Assembly: GCF_003383095.1 (NCBI RefSeq)
Contig: NZ_PSYW01000003.1
Span: 403,918-467,917 of the forward strand
Reading direction: 5' to 3'
Length of the DNA: 64,000 nucleotides
DNA from: Haloferax sp. Atlit-12N
Lineage (GTDB): Archaea > Halobacteriota > Halobacteria > Halobacteriales > Haloferacaceae
Positions 8,835 through 18,321 of this stretch are shown here, piece by piece (the first letter of the stretch is position 1; every line of letters starts with the position of its first letter). Below the pieces are notes generated by a model, which did no database searches, was not told where the DNA came from, and saw only the letters and a program-made list of their open reading frames with translations. Made by a program: the position numbers and the translations under genes.

Positions 8835-10469
8835 TCAGTCGTCGTCGTGGCTGGAGACGTTCGCGGCCGGCGCTTGCCCGCCGCTTGACTCCGATTTCCC
8901 CCAGAGGTTCGTCTCGTCTTGGAGGAGGAGGCTTCCGTAGTCGTCTTGGAAGGTTCGGATGAGTCCGAGCGTCGCTATCACGCAGATGATGGCGAACGGC
9001 GCGCCCGTGATAATCGCCGCGGACTGCAGGGCGTTCACGCCGCCGACGACCATCAGGATGGACGCCACCGCACCCTGGAGGACGGCCCAGAAGATGCGGT
9101 TGAGCGCGGACGGTTCCTTTTTGCCGCCGGTCGTCATCATCGACACCGCGAGGGTGGACGAGTCGGCGGAGGTGACGAAGAACGTCGTCACGAGCACGAG
9201 GAACCCGAACAGGAGCAGCGGTCCGACGATGGGGAGGTTACCGAAGAGGACGTATCCCGAGACCGCTTCGCCGTACTCGGAGACCGGCCCGAGGACGTTC
9301 GCTGCGCCCGTGTGCTGCATGATGACGCCCGCGCCGCCGACGATGGCGAACCACGGGACCGTCGCGAGCGAGGTCGCGCCGATACCGGCGAACGCGACCT
9401 CCCGGACGCTCCGACCGCGCGAGATGCGGGCGATGAACAGGCCCGCGAAGGGCGACCACGCCAGCGGCCAGAGCCAGTAGAAGACGGTCCACGCGTTGAC
9501 CCACTTCTCAGAACTGGCCGCGGTGGCCTGTGTGAACAGGCTCATCTGGAAGAAGTCGCCGATGAAGCCGCCGGTCGCCTGCGTGCCGAGTTCGAGGATG
9601 CGGAAGGTCGGCCCGAATATCAGCGTTGCGAGCATCAACAGGGAGAACACGACCATGTTGAAGTTCGAGAGCCGGCGAATCCCCTTGTCGACGCCCAGCA
9701 CCAACGAAACGGTGAAGATGACGACCATGCCCGTGATGACGAGGATGGTCCCCACGTCGCCGAGTTGGATTCCCCACTGGAAGTTCAGGCCGGTGATGAA
9801 CTGGCTCCCGATGAAGCCCAGCGAAGTCGCGACGCCACCGAGGGTCGCGAACACGGCGAGGATGTCGACGAGTTTCCCTATCGCGCCGTCGACGTTGTCC
9901 GCGCCGAGCACCGGCGTCAGGACCGCCGACACGCGAAGCGGCGCGTCGTAGTTGTAGACGAAGTAGCCGATGGCGAGGCCCATCACGGTGAAACACGACC
10001 ACTGGGTCAGACTCCAATGGAAAATGGAGTACTGGACTGCCAGCGGCATCGCCGCCGAAGACTGGGCCTCGGCCCCGTACAGCGGCGGGACCGTCGAATA
10101 GTGGAACAGCGCCTCTGCAGGACCCCAGAAGACGATACCCGCCGCGAGGCCGGCGGAGTACATCATCGCGAAGTACGACAGGAAGCCGTACTCTGGGTCC
10201 TCGTCACCGAGCTTTAGGTTCCCCCACGGCCCGAATATCACGAAGCCTAGGAACAGGACGAATCCGAGCATCGCCAACAGGAAGAACCAGTTGAACGTGG
10301 CGAGAATCCACCGGCGAATCCCGAGGACGAAGTCGTAGGAGGCCTCTGGATTGAGGCTGAACGCGCCGACGAAGAGCAGCGTTATCGCCGCGCCGAACGC
10401 GAACACCACCGGCTCGATTTCGTCGAGGAAGCGCCCGACTGCGCCGTCGGCGGAACTCACGGCCGACAC
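8835..10469 (-). CDS. BCCT-family transporter (betaine/carnitine/choline type)
   Basis: About 540 residues with twelve predicted membrane segments. The protein carries the BCCT tryptophan signature in transmembrane segment 8 (WTVFYWLWPLAWSPF). The substrate-site helix 3 region reads SAGLAAGIVFWGP, where BetP-type carriers have GMGIG. Family members take up quaternary amines or related zwitterions, driven by Na+ or H+. The C-terminal tail is short and acidic, unlike the long osmosensing tail of BetP. The start is uncertain: GTG at 10469 or GTG at 10460, the latter overlapping the stop of a 48-codon ORF (GTGA). It lies among aminotransferase genes, so an amino-acid-like osmolyte or nitrogen source is plausible. 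Confidence 0.9.
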   Translation of the reverse strand: MSAVSSADGAVGRFLDEIEPVVFAFGAAITLLFVGAFSLNPEASYDFVLGIRRWILATFNWFFLLAMLGFVLFLGFVIFGPWGNLKLGDEDPEYGFLSYFAMMYSAGLAAGIVFWGPAEALFHYSTVPPLYGAEAQSSAAMPLAVQYSIFHWSLTQWSCFTVMGLAIGYFVYNYDAPLRVSAVLTPVLGADNVDGAIGKLVDILAVFATLGGVATSLGFIGSQFITGLNFQWGIQLGDVGTILVITGMVVIFTVSLVLGVDKGIRRLSNFNMVVFSLLMLATLIFGPTFRILELGTQATGGFIGDFFQMSLFTQATAASSEKWVNAWTVFYWLWPLAWSPFAGLFIARISRGRSVREVAFAGIGATSLATVPWFAIVGGAGVIMQHTGAANVLGPVSEYGEAVSGYVLFGNLPIVGPLLLFGFLVLVTTFFVTSADSSTLAVSMMTTGGKKEPSALNRIFWAVLQGAVASILMVVGGVNALQSAAIITGAPFAIICVIATLGLIRTFQDDYGSLLLQDETNLWGKSESSGGQAPAANVSSHDDD

Positions 10470-10603
10470 CCCCCGTGGGCGAGCGCTCCGTTCGACCCCG
10501 TCCGGACGGGGTCGTCACCTCCCGACTGACTGGCCGAGGCCCGCGCCCCGAACTGTGCGTCACGACGACCGTTGCACGCGTGTGCTGTGTTGTGGTCTGA
10601 CAT
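10457..10603 (-). CDS. Possible 48-residue leader ORF coupled to the BCCT gene
   Basis: An ATG at 10603 opens a 48-codon frame (MSDHNTAHACNGRRDAQFG...) that ends in a TGA overlapping a possible GTG start of the transporter gene. The product is rich in Gly, Ala and Arg, without recognisable domains. Overlapping stop and start codons are typical of translational coupling, so it could be a leader peptide gene or simply untranslated leader. The nearest TATA-like sequence (about 10664-10677) is some 65 nt upstream, so this would not be a leaderless start. Weak support. Confidence 0.25.
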   Translation of the reverse strand: MSDHNTAHACNGRRDAQFGARASASQSGGDDPVRTGSNGALAHGGCRP

Positions 10604-10927
10604 ACTCTCGCTCCGACGGACACCATGCTACGTGATGTCCCACGTCACGACAAGTGCAAACATTACCAATAAAATTTGTGGTTATCGGTGACGCCGAGAA
10701 CGAAATCCGTTTACAAACGGTCGAAAATCGGTGGACGGTTCGCCTTCGGTGGATTGTCACGTCGCAGTCGGGCGCTTCGCTCCTGACTGGGTTCCTCGTT
10801 CGCGCGCTCCCGGCGTGCTCACACGAACTGTAGACGAAACCCGTGAATTCCCGGATTCTCGGCCCGTCTCGCCCGAATTTTCGGCCCGTTCGTAACGCTT
10901 AATCGAATTCGTACACGCGTTCTGTAT
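10604..10927. other. Divergent intergenic region, BCCT gene / 217-residue protein
   Basis: This holds an AT-rich segment around 10660-10680 (minus-strand AATTTTATTGGTAATG), probably the TATA region of the transporter transcript. On the plus strand CGCTTAATCG at 10897-10906 is placed about 27 nt before ATG 10928 and is the likely TATA box of the next gene. I see nothing else. Confidence 0.5.
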
Positions 10928-11581
10928 ATGGCAAACGACGCCGACGGAACGGACGGCACCGACGACCTCGCCTACGCCGCCGACCGCGGCCGCGGCATCC
11001 TCACCCCGAGCGACCGCGAGTTCCTGCTCGGCCGGAAGACCGACTACACCGACCACTCGAAAAAACAGAAGCGCAACCGGATTCGACGCCGCCTCCGCAA
11101 CGCCATCCTCGATTTCACCATCCTGTTCGAGTCGCTCGAAGACCGCGACCGCGAGACGGTGTTCAACCCCGACGCCGCCGACCGCGAGGCGTACACCCGG
11201 GGCATCACCGACATGCTCGCGTTCCTCCATCTCGGGACGATGGGCTACTACACGCCGTTCAAGGACATGCTCGCCGAGGGCGTCAACAAGGCCGAACAGG
11301 AACTGGCCGGCTCCGACTACCGGATGGTCACGGTCGATTTCAACGTCGAACCGGTCGGCCAAATCGACGTGGACGCCGTCATCGACAAGCTCGAACGCGG
11401 CGCGTTCGACCAGCTCACGGACGAGGAGCTACAGGCGTTCGTCAGGCTCCTCGCGGAGTCCGACGACTTCTCGGCGACCGACCTGCGCGCCGACATGAAA
11501 GCGCAGATGTCCGAGTTCATCGAGCGAATCGACGCCGCGAACGAGCGACGAGACCGCCGAGTCGACGAACTGAACGACTGA
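10928..11581 (+). CDS. Conserved haloarchaeal hypothetical protein, helical
   Basis: A 217-residue soluble acidic protein that I recognise only as a haloarchaeal type. It has a disordered Asp/Gly/Thr-rich N-terminus, then TPSDREFLLGRKTDYTDHS, a basic RNRIRRRLRNAILDF helix, and a predicted helical body. It ends in a charged helix (residues about 175-215) that could form a coiled coil. The opening LTPSDREFL followed by a basic helix resembles short DNA-binding haloarchaeal proteins, but no winged helix can be shown by eye. It has its own leaderless promoter and is divergent from the transporter gene. Function unknown. Confidence 0.75.
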   Translation: MANDADGTDGTDDLAYAADRGRGILTPSDREFLLGRKTDYTDHSKKQKRNRIRRRLRNAILDFTILFESLEDRDRETVFNPDAADREAYTRGITDMLAFLHLGTMGYYTPFKDMLAEGVNKAEQELAGSDYRMVTVDFNVEPVGQIDVDAVIDKLERGAFDQLTDEELQAFVRLLAESDDFSATDLRADMKAQMSEFIERIDAANERRDRRVDELND

Positions 11582-11652
11582 ACCGCGGTTCGCCGGCCCT
11601 CCGAAAACCGGCGGTCGCGCGGTCGAGCCTCCGCGCCCCCGCGCCCCGCGAC

Positions 11653-12039
11653 CTACCCGAGATACGCTATCGCGTCCATCTCGACGCGTACGTCGCCGGG
11701 GAGTCGCGCGACCTCGACGCAGACGCGGGCCGGCGGCACCTCGTCGAACCGCGCGCCGTACGCCTCGTTCACTCGCTCGTAGTCGTCGAGGTCGGTGACG
11801 TACACCGTCAGTTTCACCGCGTCGTCGAGGCCGTCGCCGCCGGCCTCGGAGACGACGGCCGCGATGTTGTCGAGTACGCGATCGGTCTGTTCCTCGATGT
11901 CGCCGTCGACCTCCTCGCCCGTCTCGGGGTCGACCGGGCCGTAGCCCGAGACGTAGAGCGTGTCGCCGGCGACGACGCCCTGCGAGTAGGGGTTGTCCGT
12001 GCGCGGGGCGTCGTCCGTGATGACTCGTTCGGGTGGCAT
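11653..12039 (-). CDS. RidA/YjgF/UK114-family protein (enamine/imine deaminase)
   Basis: A 128-residue single-domain protein. It contains NPYSQGVVAGDTLYVSGYGPVDPETGE, the usual N-terminal RidA strand, and ends PPARVCVEVARLPGDVRVEMDAIA, with the conserved Arg that binds the substrate carboxylate. RidA hydrolyses reactive 2-aminoacrylate and other enamines made by PLP enzymes such as threonine/serine ammonia-lyase, so the context (5898-7196 and two aminotransferases) fits well. It starts 18 bp after the class III aminotransferase gene on the same strand, consistent with cotranscription. A second RidA is at 38226-38606. Confidence 0.93.
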   Translation of the reverse strand: MPPERVITDDAPRTDNPYSQGVVAGDTLYVSGYGPVDPETGEEVDGDIEEQTDRVLDNIAAVVSEAGGDGLDDAVKLTVYVTDLDDYERVNEAYGARFDEVPPARVCVEVARLPGDVRVEMDAIAYLG

Positions 12040-12057
12040 CGTGGTGTGTGACCGTGA

Positions 12058-13437
12058 TTAGACTCGTTGCGTTTCGGCCGTGACCGCCTCGATGCCATCG
12101 GTGATGACGTCGAGCGCCGTCTCCGCGAGGTCGCGGGTGAGCACGAGCGGCGGGAGCAGGCGCAGGATGTTGCCGTGCCGGCCGGCCTTCCACACCAGCA
12201 CGCCGCGCTCGAAGCAGTACTGCTGGAGCGCGTCGGCCGCGTCGCCGTCGGGGTTGCCGTCGGCGTCGACGAACTCCGCGCCGATGAACAGCCCCTTCCC
12301 GCGAACGTCCACGATTCGCGGGTTGTCTTCTGCGACTTCGGAGAGCCGTCCGCGGATGTACTGGCCGAGGTCGCGGGCGTGCGCGAGGAGGTCGTGCTCC
12401 TGAATGTACTCGATGGCGCGGGTGCCGGCGCGCATCCCGACGACGTGGCCGCGGTAGGTGCCCGCGTGGTCGCCCGACCCCCACGTATCGAGGTCCTCGT
12501 GGTAGATAGTCGCCGACAGCGGGAAGCCGGTCCCGCCGAGCGCCTTCGCCGAGGTCATCACGTCCGGCGTGACACCGTACCACTCGCTGGCCCACCACTT
12601 GCCGGAGCGACCGAGGCCGCTCTGAATCTCGTCGAACACGAGCGGCACGTCGTTGTCGTCGGCGATGTCGCGGAGGCCCTTCAGGAAGCCCTTCGGCGGG
12701 GTGACGACGCCGCCTTCGCCCTGAATCGGCTCGACGAAGATACCAGCCGGGTTGGCGAGGCCGCCGTAGGGGTCCTCGAAGATGGCCTTGACCTCTTCGA
12801 GACAGTGGTCCACCGCCTCTTGCGGTCCCTTGCCCATCTCGATAGTGTTCGGGTAGGGCGCGTGGACCACGTCGGGGAGCAGCGGTGAGTAGTCCCCCTT
12901 GAACTTCTTGTTGCCGGTGAGGCTCATCGCGCCGCTCGTCGCGCCGTGGTACGCGCCGCGGAAGGCGACGAGACCGCTCCCTTCGGTGTTGTACTTGGCG
13001 AGTTTGATAGACGCCTCGATGGCGTCGCTCCCCGTCGGACCGCCGAAGACGACGCGGTTGTTCCCGCGCAGTCCCTCGGGCGCGATTTCGTCCAGTTTCT
13101 CGATGAGGTCGAGTCGGGCCTCCGTCGGGAAGTCGACGGTGTGGACGAACTTATCGGTCTGCTCGTGGACCGCGTCGAGGACGTACGGGTTCGAGTGACC
13201 GACGTTCAACACGCCGATACCGGCGAACATGTCGATGAAGGTGTTGCCGTCGGCGTCGCGCACCGTCGCGCCCTTCCCGCTGTCGAACGCGATGGGGATA
13301 TCCTCAGGGTACGAGACGGCGCTGCTGTCGATTCGCTGTTGTTTTTCGAGGAGTCGCGTCGATTTCGGCCCCGGAACGTCGCCCACGCTCGGCGCGTCGT
13401 CGAAGTGCAACTCGTGAATCGGTGGACCTGCGACCAT
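12058..13437 (-). CDS. Class III PLP aminotransferase (second copy, diaminobutyrate/racemase-like)
   Basis: 459 residues with [17 protein letters not shown] (PLP-phosphate region), [34 protein letters not shown] and [14 protein letters not shown] with the Schiff-base lysine. The PTGSDA motif and the [12 protein letters not shown] segment resemble diaminobutyrate aminotransferases and archaeal broad-specificity amino-acid racemases, rather than the enzyme encoded at 7269-8627. It forms an operon with the RidA gene 18 bp downstream. A good TATA box (minus-strand AATTATTTAT) lies 28 nt before the ATG. It faces the AOR gene divergently. The amino donor is not determinable. Confidence 0.88.
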   Translation of the reverse strand: MVAGPPIHELHFDDAPSVGDVPGPKSTRLLEKQQRIDSSAVSYPEDIPIAFDSGKGATVRDADGNTFIDMFAGIGVLNVGHSNPYVLDAVHEQTDKFVHTVDFPTEARLDLIEKLDEIAPEGLRGNNRVVFGGPTGSDAIEASIKLAKYNTEGSGLVAFRGAYHGATSGAMSLTGNKKFKGDYSPLLPDVVHAPYPNTIEMGKGPQEAVDHCLEEVKAIFEDPYGGLANPAGIFVEPIQGEGGVVTPPKGFLKGLRDIADDNDVPLVFDEIQSGLGRSGKWWASEWYGVTPDVMTSAKALGGTGFPLSATIYHEDLDTWGSGDHAGTYRGHVVGMRAGTRAIEYIQEHDLLAHARDLGQYIRGRLSEVAEDNPRIVDVRGKGLFIGAEFVDADGNPDGDAADALQQYCFERGVLVWKAGRHGNILRLLPPLVLTRDLAETALDVITDGIEAVTAETQRV

Positions 13438-13460
13438 GCCTCAACCCATGCAGAACAGTC

Positions 13461-13470
13461 ATAAATAATT
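13461..13470 (-). promoter_or_regulatory. TATA box for aminotransferase 2 / RidA operon
   Basis: AATTATTTAT on the minus strand, centred 28 nt upstream of ATG 13437, in an AT-rich divergent promoter region shared with the AOR gene. Confidence 0.6.
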
Positions 13471-13595
13471 TGTCCACGATTCCTATTGATAACGTACACA
13501 GTATTCGGTTTCGAGTCCGGTTCCTCGCGGCGGTCCAGTTAGCTACGTAACAGTAACCACAATGGATTTGTGCGAGGCAAGCCCTTCTTTTTCTA

Positions 13596-15263
13596 ATGTT
13601 ACACGCAAAAGGTCCGCTGCTCACGGTCGACTTGGGAGACAAAACGAGCCGGACGGAAGACATCGACGAGATTCTCGAATCGTACGTCGGTGGCCGCGGG
13701 GTCGCCACCCGACTCGCTCACGAGCGCGTCCCCTTCGACGTGGACCCGTTCAGCCCGGAGAACCGGGTCTACTTCAGTACCGGTCCGATGCAGGCGTCGA
13801 ACATGAGCTTCACCGGCCGGACGAACTGCACCAGCGTCTCGCCGCTGACCGGCGGCCTTTGTTCGTCGAACGCGGGCGGGTTCGTCTCGCGGAACTTCGC
13901 TGACGCGGGCTACTCGGCGGTCGAACTCGAGGGCGCGAGCGACGAACTGGTCGTCCTCCACGTCACAGACGAGGGCGTCGAGTTCGAGTCCGTCCCGGAC
14001 CTCGCCGGCGCGACGGTCCCCGAGACGGTCGCGTACCTCGACGACGAACACGGCATCGAAGCCGACCGGACGATGGTCGTCGGCCCCGCCGGCGAGAACC
14101 TCGTGCGCTTCGCCTCCATCATGACGAGCGAGGAGCGCGCGTTCGGCCGCGGCGGCCTCGGTGCCGTCCTCGGGTCGAAGAACGTGAAGGCGCTCACCTT
14201 CGGCGGCGACTCCGCGCCCGACATCGAGATTCCGTCGTCACAGATGGAAATTCACCGGGAGGCCGCCACCGACGACCACATCATGAAGCGACAGGGAACC
14301 GTCGCCGTGCTGGACCTCGCCAACGAGATGGACGGCCTCCCGTCGTACTACTTCTCCGAGCGCCACTTCGAGGGTGCAGAGGGCATCAACGGCGACGCCA
14401 TCGAGAAGAAGAAGTACAAGAAGGGAACCTGCTCGGCCTGCGCGTTCGCGTGCAAACTCCCCACGAAAGACGAGGAAGCGGGCGTCGAGACCGAGGGGCC
14501 CGAGTTCGAAGTCACCATGGCGTTCGGGTCGAACTCCGGCGTCGACGACATCGTCGAGGTGATGAAGTCGAACGAACTGTGCGACCGCTACGGCCTCGAC
14601 GCCATCTCGGCCGGCAACACCGTCGCGGCCTACCTCGCCAGCGAAGACGAGTTCGGCAACACCGACCTCATCCACGACCTCGTGGAGAAAATCGCGCTCC
14701 GGGAGGGCGTCGGCGACGACCTCGCCGAGGGTATCGCCCGCGTGCACGACGACCTCGGCGTGGAGAACTGGACGGTCAAGGGGATGGACTTCGCCGCCCA
14801 CGAGGGGCGCGTCCTCCACGGACAGGGCCTGTCGTACGCCGTCGCCAACCGTGGCGCGGACCACATGTACGCGGTGTTCTACTCGCAGGAGTACCCGCTC
14901 GTCGGCAAGGACGACGCCTACCCGCCGGAGGGCTTCGAGGGCAAGCCCAAGCGCCTCATCGAGAAGGAAAACCAGATGGCGCTCAACGACAGCGGCATCG
15001 TCTGTAAGTTCTCGCGGGACTTCATGACCCCCGAGCGCTACGAGATGCTGTTCGGTGCCGACTTCGAGGACCTGCTGGCCGTCGGCGACCGCATCGTCAC
15101 GCTCGAACGGCACTTCAACAACCAGCGCGGCTTCGACCGCGGCGACGACACGCTCCCGTACGCCGACGAGTTAGACGGGTTCGAGGCGGCGCTCGAAGCG
15201 TACTACGAGCGTCGCGGGTGGACTGACGACGGCGTCGTTCCGTCCGGGAACGTCCCGGCGTAA
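13596..15263 (+). CDS. Aldehyde:ferredoxin oxidoreductase (tungsten enzyme), complete Fe-S site
   Basis: 555 residues of the AOR family, which oxidise aldehydes to carboxylic acids with ferredoxin, using a tungsto-bispterin and one [4Fe-4S] cluster. The N-terminal domain has YVGGRGVATRL and a GPMQASNMSFTGRTN block (pterin binding). The cluster ligands are visible as C279-x2-C282-x3-C286, with the fourth at C470 (SGIVCKF). DAISAGNT and TVKGMDF are conserved core blocks. It lies next to amino-acid transaminases, so it could oxidise aldehydes derived from amino acids via 2-oxoacids. Converges with the IclR gene. Compare the second AOR at 33270-35024, which lacks these cysteines. Confidence 0.92.
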   Translation: MLHAKGPLLTVDLGDKTSRTEDIDEILESYVGGRGVATRLAHERVPFDVDPFSPENRVYFSTGPMQASNMSFTGRTNCTSVSPLTGGLCSSNAGGFVSRNFADAGYSAVELEGASDELVVLHVTDEGVEFESVPDLAGATVPETVAYLDDEHGIEADRTMVVGPAGENLVRFASIMTSEERAFGRGGLGAVLGSKNVKALTFGGDSAPDIEIPSSQMEIHREAATDDHIMKRQGTVAVLDLANEMDGLPSYYFSERHFEGAEGINGDAIEKKKYKKGTCSACAFACKLPTKDEEAGVETEGPEFEVTMAFGSNSGVDDIVEVMKSNELCDRYGLDAISAGNTVAAYLASEDEFGNTDLIHDLVEKIALREGVGDDLAEGIARVHDDLGVENWTVKGMDFAAHEGRVLHGQGLSYAVANRGADHMYAVFYSQEYPLVGKDDAYPPEGFEGKPKRLIEKENQMALNDSGIVCKFSRDFMTPERYEMLFGADFEDLLAVGDRIVTLERHFNNQRGFDRGDDTLPYADELDGFEAALEAYYERRGWTDDGVVPSGNVPA

Positions 15264-15317
15264 CGCGTCTGAGTACCCCTTCGCCCGACGAATTCTCCGT
15301 CTCTCTCCCCCCGCTTC

Positions 15318-16115
15318 TCACTCTTCGTCCGTTTCGCCCGCCGGAGTCTGGTATAGCTCCGCGATGCCCTGTTCGAATCGCTCGGCGGCGCGTTCGAGCA
15401 GTTCGGCCTGCGTCGCCCGCGTCTCCTCGTCGATGACGTAGGCGGGACCGCTCAGGTTCAGCGACCCGTACACCTCGCCCCGCGGCGACTTCACGGCCTT
15501 CCCGATGGCCCAAAAGCCTTCGACCGCCTCGCCGCTGTTCTCGGCGTATCCCTGCTCGCGGACGGTCGCCAGCTCTGCGAACAGTTCGTCTTCGGTCGTG
15601 ATGGAGGCGTCCGTCGCCGCAGGCAGTCCCCAGCGGTCGATGATGTCCCGCACTCGGGTCTCCGGGTACTCGGCGATAATCGCCTTCCCCGAACTCGTCG
15701 TGTGGACGTGGAACGGACTGCCGTCGATGAGAAACCGCGGGGAGTTCGCGAATTCGAGGTCGCCGTACAACGAGACGATGCGGCCGTGTTCTTCGACCGC
15801 GAAGTCCGCGTCCATCGACGACTCGTTGTCGAGCCACGAGACGGTCTCCTGAGCGACCCGGTAGTAGTCTTTGCGCGTCCTGACGTAGTCGCCGAGATGA
15901 CAGAACTTCGCTCCCAGCTGGTACTCGTTGTCGATGTTCACGACGTAGCCGTACTCCGCGAGCGTCTTCAGGTGAGCGTGGACGGTGCTCTTCGCGAGGT
16001 CGGTCGCCTCGACCAACTCGCTCATCGTCGCCCCCTCCAGTTCGAGGATGTGGTCGACGAGCGCCAACGAGGCGGCGGTCGTCTTGAGCACGCCGGACGG
16101 GTCGTGTCTATTCAT
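15318..16115 (-). CDS. IclR-family transcriptional regulator 1
   Basis: Starting at ATG 16115, the protein has 265 residues: an N-terminal winged helix-turn-helix (about 10-70, with ATMSELVEATDLAKSTVHAHLKTL) and a C-terminal effector-binding IclR domain (about 85-255). The IclR family controls sugar and aromatic catabolism in haloarchaea, for example XacR for pentoses. An AT-rich box (minus-strand CTTTAACCCC) lies about 26 nt upstream of this start, which argues against the longer open frame reaching 16217. Candidate targets are the AOR, IMPase and GntP genes nearby. It is related to IclR 2 at 56454-57236. Confidence 0.9.
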   Translation of the reverse strand: MNRHDPSGVLKTTAASLALVDHILELEGATMSELVEATDLAKSTVHAHLKTLAEYGYVVNIDNEYQLGAKFCHLGDYVRTRKDYYRVAQETVSWLDNESSMDADFAVEEHGRIVSLYGDLEFANSPRFLIDGSPFHVHTTSSGKAIIAEYPETRVRDIIDRWGLPAATDASITTEDELFAELATVREQGYAENSGEAVEGFWAIGKAVKSPRGEVYGSLNLSGPAYVIDEETRATQAELLERAAERFEQGIAELYQTPAGETDEE

Positions 16116-16783
16116 GGAGGGGAATCCACGGTCAGGGGTTAAAGATGTACCTCCGTTTGTTGGGGCGGCCGTGTCAGCAGGTACCCGCGATACCGGGACT
16201 GAACGCTCGCTCGACACGACCTGTCCCGACTGCTCGGCGATTCAGGATGTTCCGGAAAGTCGAACATTTATACGTAGATCTCTAGATTGTCAATAGTTAA
16301 CACACTTCTATGAGATGATTACGAACAGTAGGTGTTGTAATTATCCGTTCATCCGGGGAGAACTGGCTCATCTCTATATACGTATTCGGAAAACGGGAAC
16401 GTCGCGTGTCCCGAGACGTGTGAGGTTCGGTTTTACGGACGAATAAGCGCCTGAAACCGCCACTCTCGCCACAGTTTTCGGACGCGTGAACGTTTAAGTG
16501 TGGCTGGCGACACCGGGCAACACGACCACTTCTCTCCGTGCCGTGTGTCGAGCGTCGTCGTTCCGCTCGCTGTCATCGGTTAGTTCGCGGTGAACGCACG
16601 CGCACGCTCTCGTGACAAGAAAATTAGACTCTCGCGACGACCGCGTCCGAGTACGCATTCAGTCAACGCGGAGCCGCCCATCTCCATTACAGACATAACT
16701 ATGTAATTCAACTGCCCGAATCCGCCCGTCACGAACTCTGTCCGGTCGTCGGGTGCTGTGGGTGGTTGCGCCGGAGGATGCGA
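16116..16783. other. 668-bp intergenic region with orphan TATA-like boxes
   Basis: No convincing ORF on either strand. TATA-like elements without an obvious downstream gene occur near 16266 (ATTTATACG) and 16373 (CTATATACG), and GTTTAAGTG near 16492. These might drive a noncoding RNA, but no conserved structure could be identified. The site TTACAGACATAACTATGTAA (16687-16706) lies downstream of the IMPase stop codon. Confidence 0.4.
16687..16706. promoter_or_regulatory. Inverted-repeat site TTAC-N12-GTAA (copy 1)
   Basis: TTACAGACATAACTATGTAA has 5-bp palindromic arms (TTACA/TGTAA) over a 20-bp span. Three further exact TTAC-N12-GTAA matches lie in intergenic DNA at 18067, 45152 and 56278. 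Operator-like, but unproven. Confidence 0.35.
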
Positions 16784-17587
16784 CTACTGCGTCGCCTCGA
16801 ACGCCGCCTGCGCCGCTTCGAGCACCTCGTCGTGTGCGCGCCCGTTCGACGCGACGAGACCCGGCTGTCCCGGTCCCCAGTTGTTTCCGTGGAGGTCGGT
16901 TACCGTTCCGCCCGCGCGCTTGACTAGGTAGACCCCGGCCACGGTGTCCCACGCGTTCGGGTGTTCGTCGAGTCCGACGACCGCGTCTATCGACCCGTCG
17001 GCGAGTCGCGAGAGCGTCAGTTGCGTCGTCCCGAGTTTCCGCATCTCGCCGAACGTACCGAAGATGTCCCCCGCGAGCCGTTCGATTCCCGGTCGGTCAC
17101 CGTCCTGATACCGGAGCGTCGAGGAGACGAGAAACGCGCTGGTGTTCGACTCGTCGTTGACGGAGATTGGTCGTCCGTTCCGCTCGACTCCCTCCTCCGT
17201 GGCGATGTAGGTGTCTCCCGTCTCGGGAGAGACGTTCACCGCCGCAATCGGAGTCTGGTCTTTGACGACGGCGACGCTCGTCACCCACTCGCGGGCCCCC
17301 CGTGTGTAGTTTTGCGTCCCGTCTATCGGGTCGATAATCCAGGCGTATCCCGACTCGGGGACGGTCTTCAGTTCGTCTTCCTCCTCGCCGACGACCGCGT
17401 CGTCGGGGAAGCGCTCTCTAATCGTCGAGATGACCCGGCGTTGTGTCTCGCGGTCGACTTCCGTGACGAGGTCTATCGCGTCGCCTTTCTGCTCGATATC
17501 GAGTTCGGTTCTGAAACGCGCCGACGCGTGGTCGGCACCTCTCTTCGCGGCATCGATTGCGACTTCCGTGCGGGGGTCCGTGTCCAT
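16784..17587 (-). CDS. Inositol-monophosphatase-family sugar phosphatase 1
   Basis: 267 residues from ATG 17587. The signature of Mg-dependent IMPase/FBPase phosphatases is complete: GEEEDEL (metal Glu), WIIDPIDGTQNY (metal Asp pair) and WDTVAGVYLVKRAGG (third metal Asp). Such archaeal enzymes dephosphorylate myo-inositol phosphate, fructose-1,6-bisphosphate or NAD(P) analogues. Specificity is not deducible here. The sequence is closely related to the enzyme at 62969-63748, sharing blocks such as IDLVTEVDRETQRR versus LDLVTKADTETQRQ. The pair probably reflects duplication of a sugar module. No obvious operon partner; IclR 1 lies downstream. Confidence 0.9.
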   Translation of the reverse strand: MDTDPRTEVAIDAAKRGADHASARFRTELDIEQKGDAIDLVTEVDRETQRRVISTIRERFPDDAVVGEEEDELKTVPESGYAWIIDPIDGTQNYTRGAREWVTSVAVVKDQTPIAAVNVSPETGDTYIATEEGVERNGRPISVNDESNTSAFLVSSTLRYQDGDRPGIERLAGDIFGTFGEMRKLGTTQLTLSRLADGSIDAVVGLDEHPNAWDTVAGVYLVKRAGGTVTDLHGNNWGPGQPGLVASNGRAHDEVLEAAQAAFEATQ

Positions 17588-18321
17588 AGCGACTATGTAC
17601 GACACGGCGAGAAAAAGCCTCGGACAGCGGTCAAGCCTTCGCGGTCTTTTGCCGACTACGCGACGGGAGTTTGCTGTCGGTTAGTTTCTCCCCGGTGGGT
17701 GTACGCGTTCTGAGGGTCACAACACGCCGACTCGCGGTATCTCGACCGTTCTTCCCCTCAGAACGACCATCCGAGATTCGATACGGGTACGGCACCCCTC
17801 AGAGCGGGGCTCTGCGCCCACTCGTGACCCCTCGTCCGAGGCCACGAGTTCGCGCGTGGCCGAAACCGGTCTCTGTAGCGCCTTATTCGCGACTCCACCA
17901 TCTCTGTGATAACTCACCAAGCGAGCTCGTTGCTCGTGGGGACGTGCCGATAGGTACGGTCGAAGGATCTGATGCATTCTGTCTTCCTGCACGTATTGGA
18001 ACTCTCGACGCAGCGGCCTCTTCAGCGCCTAAAATACCGATATTCGAATAAAATTCGCCCATTCTATTACACATATAATTATGTAACGCTTATCTGTGTG
18101 TAGCCAATAAAAATTCTCAGATAGCAAACGAGATGTGGCAATCCGTGCCGCTAGTCGAGGGTCGCTTTCAATTTCGCGTGAGTCGGCTAGCGGGGTCTCG
18201 AAAAAGAACAGAATCGGTAGTGATCCGTCTGCTCACGTGCGTACTTCACCAACCGAACAGTGCGCGGTTGAGCTCTCTCGTCGGGCAAGCGGTACTCACT
18301 GACGACTCCGGGAGACGAGGT
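17588..18321. other. 734-bp intergenic region, no supported gene
   Basis: Short frames exist on both strands but none has start, promoter and composition that convince me. A hairpin-prone segment (CCACGAG...CGCGTGG) occurs near 17842-17860. The last part (18040-18120) is AT-rich and contains the 20-bp TTAC-N12-GTAA site at 18067-18086. The IMPase promoter must lie near 17600-17650, but no strong TATA box is evident. Confidence 0.4.
18067..18086. promoter_or_regulatory. Inverted-repeat site TTAC-N12-GTAA (copy 2)
   Basis: TTACACATATAATTATGTAA, a 20-bp inverted repeat closely resembling copy 1 (16687) in arms, spacing and centre. Copies 1 and 2 bracket the IMPase gene. Confidence 0.4.

Noticed and set aside
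16116..16783. tRNA or snoRNA gene in the IclR/IMPase spacer
   Set aside because: No cloverleaf or box C/D elements could be traced, despite the TATA-like sequences.
17671..18051. 126-codon open frame on the plus strand in the IMPase/Usp spacer
   Set aside because: No promoter, unusual composition for a haloarchaeal protein, and equally long frames on the opposite strand; treated as non-coding.
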